Assembly: GCF_040151475.1 (NCBI RefSeq) | Contig: NZ_JBDKWG010000037.1 | Coordinates: 1-10,719 of the forward strand | Reading direction: 5' to 3' | DNA: 10,719 nt | Source: CAXBNB01 sp040151475 | Lineage (GTDB): Bacteria; Bacteroidota; Bacteroidia; Cytophagales; Cyclobacteriaceae | Shown here: positions 7,136 to 10,719 of the stretch, piece by piece | Layout: every line of letters begins with the position of its first letter | Position numbering within the stretch: the stretch's first letter is position 1 | Notes under the pieces: generated by a model | What the model saw: only the letters and a program-made list of their open reading frames with translations | Database searches by the model: none | What the model was told of the DNA's origin: nothing | Program-made: the position numbers and the translations under genes

Positions 7136-7705
7136 TTATATATATGTCAAAATTTTTTCTTGTAAAATGGGTGTCACATTCTCTTGAAACCAATCGTTTT
7201 TCGCTTGCCAAATATTATTCCGAGGCGATGGATGTGGTAATGGGAGGTATCTTGGAAGATATTCTATATAATTTTTAACCGTTTCCGTCAAGGTCGATTT
7301 ACAATCATTGCCTAAGTAGTAGTTTTGTGCATATTGTCCAATCAATATGGTTAATTTCACGTCTATCATAGCTTTTAAAATTTGTTGATGCCACAAAGGA
7401 GCACATTCAGGTCTTGGGGGTAAGTCACCCGACTTCCCTGTTCCTGGAAAACAAAAGCCCATTGGTATAAGGGCAAATATTTTTTCATCATAAAATGTTT
7501 GCTTATCAACACCAAGCCATTCCCTTAAATTATTGCCACTGGCATCATCCCAAGGAATTCCGCTATCCTGAACTCTTTGTCCGGGAGCTTGTCCTATGAT
7601 TACAATTTTCGAGGATGTACTTACCTGAATTATTGGATTTGGAGCATTTGGCAAAAAATCTCTGCAAACGGTACAATTTCTAATTTCTGAAATCAGTTTG
7701 TGCAT
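7136..7705 (-). CDS. uracil-DNA glycosylase superfamily protein (family 4-like)
   Basis: The 189-aa protein carries the two superfamily active-site motifs: GQAPG (38-42, motif 1, water-activating loop) and HPSPRN (158-163, motif 2, DNA minor-groove loop). Conserved blocks SGIPWDDASG and PPRPECAPLWH lie between them. Four cysteines, C11-x2-C14 near the N-terminus and C85-x15-C101, match the spacing of the [4Fe-4S] ligands of family 4 uracil-DNA glycosylases, so a cluster is likely. Motif 1 has Gln where family 4 usually has Glu (GEAPG). Expected role: removal of uracil or a related damaged base in base-excision repair, in the cytoplasm. It is the middle gene of a tight run (12 nt after the small membrane peptide, 8 nt before the acetyltransferase). 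The exact lesion recognised is unknown. Confidence 0.85.
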   Translation of the reverse strand: MHKLISEIRNCTVCRDFLPNAPNPIIQVSTSSKIVIIGQAPGQRVQDSGIPWDDASGNNLREWLGVDKQTFYDEKIFALIPMGFCFPGTGKSGDLPPRPECAPLWHQQILKAMIDVKLTILIGQYAQNYYLGNDCKSTLTETVKNYIEYLPRYLPLPHPSPRNNIWQAKNDWFQENVTPILQEKILTYI

Positions 7706-7717
7706 AAAAGAATGGAT

Positions 7718-7858
7718 TTACTTGTTAGTCATTTTTGCATATATCAATCCAATCGCTGCTCCAATGACCAATCCCACACCAATGCTATCTAAAGCAGCTC
7801 CGAAGATCATCCCTATGCCTGCACCAATGGTAATCCATTGAGTTGTTTTATTTTTCAT
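7718..7858 (-). CDS. 46-aa glycine-rich membrane peptide
   Basis: A short frame from ATG 7858 to TAA encodes 46 residues: a polar N-terminus MKNKTTQW, then two glycine/alanine-rich hydrophobic stretches (ITIGAGIGMIFGAAL and IGVGLVIGAAIGLIY) separated by one Asp (DSIG), and a basic end KMTNK. The GxxxG-like spacing suggests a glycine-zipper helical hairpin in the inner membrane. Similar small proteins are common and unannotated in Bacteroidota. It begins 14 nt after a terminator hairpin and ends 12 nt before the uracil-DNA glycosylase start, so it is probably the first gene of that run. The function is unknown. Confidence rests on start, composition and spacing. Confidence 0.72.
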   Translation of the reverse strand: MKNKTTQWITIGAGIGMIFGAALDSIGVGLVIGAAIGLIYAKMTNK

Positions 7859-7871
7859 AATGGTTTAAATA

Positions 7872-7902
7872 AAAAGCACCTGAGATTTTTTCAGATGCTT
7901 TT
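7872..7902 (-). terminator. rho-independent terminator after the YHS-domain gene
   Basis: AAAAGCACCTGA and TCAGATGCTTTT form a 12-bp stem with one mismatch around a 7-nt loop. Read on the minus strand, the hairpin is 18 nt after the YHS stop codon and ends in a T-rich tract (CTTTTTATTT). It separates the regulator-to-YHS run from the next three minus-strand genes. The A/T ends of the stem mean it could also work in the other direction. Confidence 0.75.
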
Positions 7903-7920
7903 AAATTCAATATTGATTTT

Positions 7921-8385
7921 TTATTGTTTGCTTAATTTCGCCCAATTGGCATCTGCTTTCTGTATTAACTCTTTGTGATTTCCTGCCAACCACAGTTGCT
8001 GTGCATCTACTTCCAAATCGTAAAGAAACAAGAAGTACTTGCCGTCCTTCACTACAAATTTATTAGGGTCAACTCTGAATTTTGCTCCAACAGAAATACC
8101 AAAAGCACAGTAACCACCATATTGCGGTAAATACTTTTTAGGATTGGTCTCGAAGGACTTTTTTTGGTCTTCACTAGTAAAATAATAAGCTAACCCATCA
8201 TAAGTTACCTTATACTCTTTTAATCCCTTTTGAGCAATCCCCAAATCCAGATATGAAACTGGGCTATACCCTTGTAAGGCGATTTTACTATCATCAATAT
8301 TGTTGGCCATTTTATTTTGAGCAATGGCATTTGTGCCTAGCAACATTATTATTGCCATTACGAATGTTTGAATTGAATTTTTCAT
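7921..8385 (-). CDS. secreted YHS-domain protein
   Basis: The 154-aa protein has a Sec signal peptide (MKNSIQTFVMAIIMLLGTNA, cleavage near AIAQ at about residue 23). A YHS domain follows: ALQGYSPVSYLD, TYDGLAYYFTSEDQKKSFE, and NPKKYLPQYGGYCAFG with a single conserved Cys93. YHS domains occur in metal-handling and redox proteins and are proposed to bind metal; the periplasmic form without other domains is common in Bacteroidota but has no firm role. The C-terminal third (KDGKYFLFLYDLEVDAQQLW) is typical of this longer version. It is the last gene of the run that begins at the Crp-type regulator or the NTF2-like gene, 29 nt after the AhpD-like gene, and a terminator follows. Metal or redox function is inference. 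Confidence 0.85.
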   Translation of the reverse strand: MKNSIQTFVMAIIMLLGTNAIAQNKMANNIDDSKIALQGYSPVSYLDLGIAQKGLKEYKVTYDGLAYYFTSEDQKKSFETNPKKYLPQYGGYCAFGISVGAKFRVDPNKFVVKDGKYFLFLYDLEVDAQQLWLAGNHKELIQKADANWAKLSKQ

Positions 8386-8414
8386 GTTTTTTTATTTTAA
8401 ATTGAACGTTTATA

Positions 8415-8948
8415 TTAAATACTTTGAGCTATTGGAAAATCGACTGTCATCTTAGAGGTGATAGCGATAAAATTGGTTATGATTTTATCGGCTATTACAA
8501 AGGCGACATCAATAAATTCATTTTCAGAATATCCAGCTTTGAAGAAATTTTCAATGGTTTCTTTCTCTGCTTGTCCTCTGTTTTTTGTGATAGAAACCAC
8601 AAGTGCTACAAGGGCGTCAAGTTTTGGGTCAAAACTTGCCTTTCCAGTCCTTAATTCAATGGTTTCTTCTTCGGTAAAGCCATTCATTTTACCCAAAGCG
8701 GTATGTGCAGACTGGCAATATTGACAGCCATTGATTTGACTGACTACTAAACTAACTGCTTCTTTTTCTTTGTTGGAAAGGGTGCTTTTTCTACCAATGA
8801 AGGCTAAATAATCGGCCAAAGCATTAGGGTGCTTTGCCATATAGGTGTAAATGTTAGGAACAAATCCTAGCTGCCCCTGAACTTTATCATAGGTTGCCTG
8901 ATTTGAACTGGAAAGCTCTGATCTTGAAGGTATTTTGAATCGATTCAT
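8415..8948 (-). CDS. AhpD-like / carboxymuconolactone decarboxylase family peroxidase-related protein
   Basis: The 177-aa alpha-helical protein has the AhpD active-site pattern: an EKEAV helix at 61-65, then CQYCQSAH (C75, C78, H82). Members reduce hydroperoxides or alkylhydroperoxidase partners through the CxxC disulfide, with His and Glu in a proton relay. The N-terminal block LGFVPNIYTYMAKHPNALADY is the usual one for the peroxidase-related branch, rather than true 4-carboxymuconolactone decarboxylase, which lacks the CxxC. It lies 19 nt after the four-helix membrane-protein gene and 29 nt before the YHS gene, within a run led by a Crp/Fnr-type regulator. Oxidative-stress defence is therefore the best inference. 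Substrate and reductant are unknown. Confidence 0.88.
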   Translation of the reverse strand: MNRFKIPSRSELSSSNQATYDKVQGQLGFVPNIYTYMAKHPNALADYLAFIGRKSTLSNKEKEAVSLVVSQINGCQYCQSAHTALGKMNGFTEEETIELRTGKASFDPKLDALVALVVSITKNRGQAEKETIENFFKAGYSENEFIDVAFVIADKIITNFIAITSKMTVDFPIAQSI

Positions 8949-8967
8949 TTTTCTTATTTTTTAATTT

Positions 8968-9330
8968 TTACTGAATGCTTTGTGCCTCTTCTGGTTTGTG
9001 CAAGCTCACTACCGTTAAAACGGCTCCCCCGTTTATCCAATAGTAGTATGCGTCTAATCCATCGAATGAAAACACAAAAGGAGCAGACACGAAAACAATC
9101 CCAACCATAGCATCTACAATAAGATGTCCTTTGTAAGGAATTATTCTGTAAACTCCCAACTGATGGTCTGTTAATAGCGTCAGTATAAATGCTGCAACTC
9201 CCGTTACTACCGATAGGTATAAGGCGAGTGAGTTAGCTGCTCCCAAACCCAATATGAAGGGTAATGCGATAAGTGCCACAGCAACTGGATAATCCAAGTA
9301 GGCGTGTATTTGTTTTGTTACAAATTTCAT
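8968..9330 (-). CDS. small four-helix membrane protein (SPW-repeat-like)
   Basis: The 120-aa protein is mostly hydrophobic, with four predicted membrane helices at about 13-30 (VAVALIALPFILGLGA), 34-53, 70-88 (VDAMVGIVFVSAPFVFSF) and 92-107. Two halves look alike: each has an Ala/Pro-containing helix (ALPFILGL, SAPFVFSF) followed by a second helix, as in SPW-repeat/DUF-type proteins. There are no catalytic motifs. It lies 13 nt after the NTF2-like gene and 19 nt before the AhpD-like gene, so it belongs to the same mRNA. A role in membrane integrity or stress is inferred only from its neighbours. Confidence 0.75.
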   Translation of the reverse strand: MKFVTKQIHAYLDYPVAVALIALPFILGLGAANSLALYLSVVTGVAAFILTLLTDHQLGVYRIIPYKGHLIVDAMVGIVFVSAPFVFSFDGLDAYYYWINGGAVLTVVSLHKPEEAQSIQ

Positions 9331-9343
9331 ATTCTCCTCCCTT

Positions 9344-9697
9344 TTATGCTTTGAAATATTGCTCTTCTACAATCTGTCCGTTTTGCCAAACGGTTCTTAA
9401 AATCTCGTGCCATAAGATTTTGCTGCCGTCTTTCATATCAAAGTCAAAGGTGAATTCAGCAAAGGAAATATCTCCATTTATTGATGAGTGATGCAAAGTG
9501 ATACCATTTACTTTAGCTATAGCACCAGCAAATCCTTGCATTTTGGTGACCATTTCCGATTTGTTGTTGGTTACTGTGCCATCAAAATCAATGGTCTTGG
9601 CATGGGGAGCAAAATACTTTTCTGTGGCTTCCACAATTTGTCCTTTCTTCACCATTTCGTTTTTGGCGGAAAGGATTTCATTTAATGATTGTTCCAT
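9344..9697 (-). CDS. NTF2/SnoaL-like small protein
   Basis: The 117-aa protein fits the NTF2-like cone fold: N-terminal helices (SLNEILSAKNEMVKKGQ, VEATEKYFAPHAKTID), a GTVTNNKSEMVTKMQGF loop-helix, then long antiparallel strands ending ILRTVWQNGQIVEEQYFKA. SnoaL-type relatives include polyketide cyclases and isomerases, but many are small-ligand binders or of unknown role; no convincing catalytic Asp/His pair can be assigned. It is the first gene after a 101-nt gap that contains a perfect 10-bp inverted repeat, and it is followed at 13 nt by the membrane protein gene. The call rests on the general pattern of the fold and not on a signature motif. Confidence 0.72.
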   Translation of the reverse strand: MEQSLNEILSAKNEMVKKGQIVEATEKYFAPHAKTIDFDGTVTNNKSEMVTKMQGFAGAIAKVNGITLHHSSINGDISFAEFTFDFDMKDGSKILWHEILRTVWQNGQIVEEQYFKA

Positions 9698-9706
9698 TCT
9701 TTATTG

Positions 9707-9756
9707 TTTTGAATTGTGTGTCAATATCGACAAGACAAAAGTCCAGCAATTCAAAA
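9707..9756. promoter_or_regulatory. perfect 10-bp inverted repeat, candidate operator of the stress run
   Basis: TTTTGAATTG (9707-9716) and CAATTCAAAA (9747-9756) are exact reverse complements separated by 30 nt, extended inward by a G-T pair. They lie 10-59 nt upstream of the NTF2-like start codon, within the only large gap in the run, directly after the Crp/Fnr-type regulator gene. They could be paired half-sites about 40 bp apart or an RNA stem-loop in the leader. No Bacteroidota promoter consensus is convincing here. Confidence 0.45.
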
Positions 9757-9798
9757 GCAATAAATATGAAGTAGTTTAAGAAATAAGGTTGATCTAGT

Positions 9799-10383
9799 TC
9801 AACTTTTTTTAGTTCGTTTGTTTCTAATTCTAGACAAGAACTCTGTCGTCATACCTAGATAAGAAGCCAATGCGTATTGTGGTACACGCTGAACAAAGTT
9901 GGGGAAATTCAACAAAAAGTTTTCATAGCGTGCTTCTGCCGAGTGTGTTAGATTAAAAAGTATTCTTCGGTGTTCAAATGCAAGGCCCTTTTCAGCCATT
10001 ATTCTAAAAAAGGTTTCAAATTTATGGTTGATCTTTTTTAGCTCTTGCTCTTTACTGTATTCAATTTGTAAAATAGTGCTATCCTCTAAAGCAACTATAA
10101 AAAGGGTGGCAGGATGCTGATAGATGTAACTATTGAAATCAGATACCCACCAGTTTTCGATAGCAAACTGAAGCGTGTGGTCTTGTCCGTCATCTGCAAT
10201 TGTGTAAGCCCTAAAAGCACCCTTTACTACAAATGATCGATGTTTGTTTGTGAAGTTGGGCTGAACTATGAATTGTCTTTTTTTCACTTTCACCTCTTCA
10301 AAGCATGAAGCAAATTGTTCAGCTTCAATGTCATCTAGTGACACAAAATGTTTTACATAGGCTAAAAGCTGGTATTTATTCAT
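9799..10383 (-). CDS. Crp/Fnr-family transcriptional regulator
   Basis: The 194-aa protein has an N-terminal cyclic-nucleotide-binding-like beta-roll (about 20-110: VKVKKRQFIVQPN, FVVKGAFRAYT, ENWWVSDFNSYI), a long dimer helix (about 112-145) and a C-terminal winged helix-turn-helix (VPQYALASYLGMTTEFLSRI, 167-186). The Arg/Ser phosphate-binding cassette of true cAMP receptors is absent and ENWWVSD is in its place, as in the many Bacteroidota paralogues whose ligand is unknown. There are no Fe-S cysteines of the FNR kind. It is upstream of and on the same strand as the NTF2, membrane, AhpD and YHS genes, so it probably controls them. The stop codon lies in a weak 5-bp hairpin (9788-9803). Confidence 0.87.
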   Translation of the reverse strand: MNKYQLLAYVKHFVSLDDIEAEQFASCFEEVKVKKRQFIVQPNFTNKHRSFVVKGAFRAYTIADDGQDHTLQFAIENWWVSDFNSYIYQHPATLFIVALEDSTILQIEYSKEQELKKINHKFETFFRIMAEKGLAFEHRRILFNLTHSAEARYENFLLNFPNFVQRVPQYALASYLGMTTEFLSRIRNKRTKKS

Positions 10384-10437
10384 TGTTCAATATTGTCTTA
10401 GTCGGTTGGAGGAGTTCAAAATTGCAGGTAACGTCTA

Positions 10438-10528
10438 GCTATGATGAGTGGGGATTAGAAAGCACTAATCTCTCGTCTCGCACATAGCCACGCCTTGATT
10501 TAAATTTAAAAATTGTGGCGGACTTTCC
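10438..10528 (+). repeat. dispersed repeat, right copy, with strong imperfect hairpin
   Basis: The copy begins with GCTATGATGAGTGGG, shared exactly with 6294-6308, and ends with GCGGACTTTCC (10518-10528), shared with one mismatch at 6313-6323. Its first half folds on itself: GCTATG (10438-10443) with CATAGC (10483-10488), GAG with CTC inside, and GGGGATTAG (10450-10458) with CTAATCTCT (10465-10473), leaving a 6-nt loop AAAGCA. The same-orientation shared blocks and the folding suggest a non-coding dispersed element. The 5' end of a group II intron begins 54 nt further on. No gene is seen in 10384-10582. Confidence 0.65.
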
Positions 10529-10582
10529 AATGCCCACCAAAATATCTTGACCGATGAAACCCCATTCATTCATAGCATATGT

Positions 10583-10719
10583 GTGTGCCCAGCATGGGCA
10601 TCTTTCCCTACATAAAAGTAGGGTATTAATTTATAGGGTGCAAGTCCCTTATGGGCGAGAGTCGTGTCTCGAACCATTAGTAAGCTGCAAGGTGGTTTAC
10701 CATGAGGTATGCACTGAAG
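10583..10719 (+). ncRNA. group II intron 5' end (domain I start), continues beyond window
   Basis: The boundary GTGTGCCC fits the GUGYG 5' splice-site consensus of group II introns; 10581 (GTGTGTGCCC) is an alternative start two bases earlier. Early domain I hairpins follow in order: GCCCA-gca-TGGGC (10587-10599), CCCTAC-ataaaa-GTAGGG (10606-10623), GGG-tgcaagt-CCC (10636-10648, the characteristic GGGTGCAAGTCCC) and CGAGA-gtcgtg-TCTCG (10656-10671). Then comes GAACCATTAGTAAGCTGCAAGG, which is typical of bacterial introns. The maturase and 3' end lie outside the window, so intactness cannot be judged. It has the same orientation as the 3' relic at 6491-6620 and could be from the same family. 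Confidence 0.83.

Noticed and set aside
7127..7211. Longer N-terminus for the acetyltransferase, starting at 7211
   Set aside because: It would overlap the uracil-DNA glycosylase gene by 76 nt and adds 28 residues that do not look like the GNAT fold. ATG 7127 gives normal length and an 8-nt gap.
9788..9803. Terminator of the regulator gene (GTTGA / TCAAC hairpin)
   Set aside because: Only 5 bp of stem with 6-nt loop, overlapping the stop codon; too weak to call, and read-through to the next genes is plausible.
10425..10490. Integron attC site
   Set aside because: The segment has AACG and a foldable core, but lacks the paired RYYYAAC / GTTRRRY ends, no integrase is seen, and gene orientation is not cassette-like.
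1..10719. CRISPR arrays, tRNA or rRNA genes
   Set aside because: No regularly spaced repeats and no cloverleaf or rRNA-like conserved segments were seen on either strand.

Overview
The window comes from the chromosome of a Bacteroidota bacterium, most likely a gliding or marine Cytophagales-type organism. Three things suggest this: a protein ending in a type B sorting domain of the type IX secretion system (T9SS), a PorP/SprF-family outer-membrane protein next to it, and AT-rich DNA without obvious Shine-Dalgarno sites. The genus cannot be named from the sequence alone.

Left part (1-4166, + strand): an operon-like run of three cell-surface genes with gaps of 22-24 nt. It holds the 3' end of a large Ig-repeat adhesin with a T9SS type B C-terminal domain, a PorP/SprF-like protein, and a TPR / WD40-like (PD40) / OmpA-domain protein. 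By analogy with the sprB-sprF-sprD arrangement, the second and third products probably help export or anchor the first.

4167-4914 has no intact gene. It is a graveyard: a frameshifted 5' piece of a serine recombinase, joined to a 3' piece of an IS3-family transposase, joined to a minus-strand N-terminal fragment of another gene. A nested dyad symmetry covers the start of the recombinase piece. The minus-strand gene 4915-6132 is a GH18 chitinase-like lipoprotein.

6133-6647 has no protein gene. It carries one copy of a dispersed repeat (from 6294) and the 3' end (domains V and VI) of a group II intron, with a 22-nt hairpin inserted between the two domains.

6648-10383 is all minus strand. A tight three-gene run encodes a 46-aa glycine-rich membrane peptide not called by simple ORF length cut-offs, a uracil-DNA glycosylase-superfamily protein and a GNAT acetyltransferase. 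Upstream of it, and separated by a terminator hairpin, lies a second run: a Crp/Fnr-type regulator, then an NTF2/SnoaL-like protein, a small four-helix membrane protein, an AhpD-like CxxC protein and a secreted YHS-domain protein. The second run looks like a small stress or redox module. A perfect 10-bp inverted repeat in the gap after the regulator is a candidate operator.

Right edge (10384-10719): a second copy of the dispersed repeat, containing a strong imperfect hairpin, followed by the 5' end of a group II intron that runs out of the window in the + direction. Repeat plus intron sequence, in the same orientation, therefore flanks the 3.9-kb minus-strand gene block on both sides. This is the most unusual structural feature of the window.
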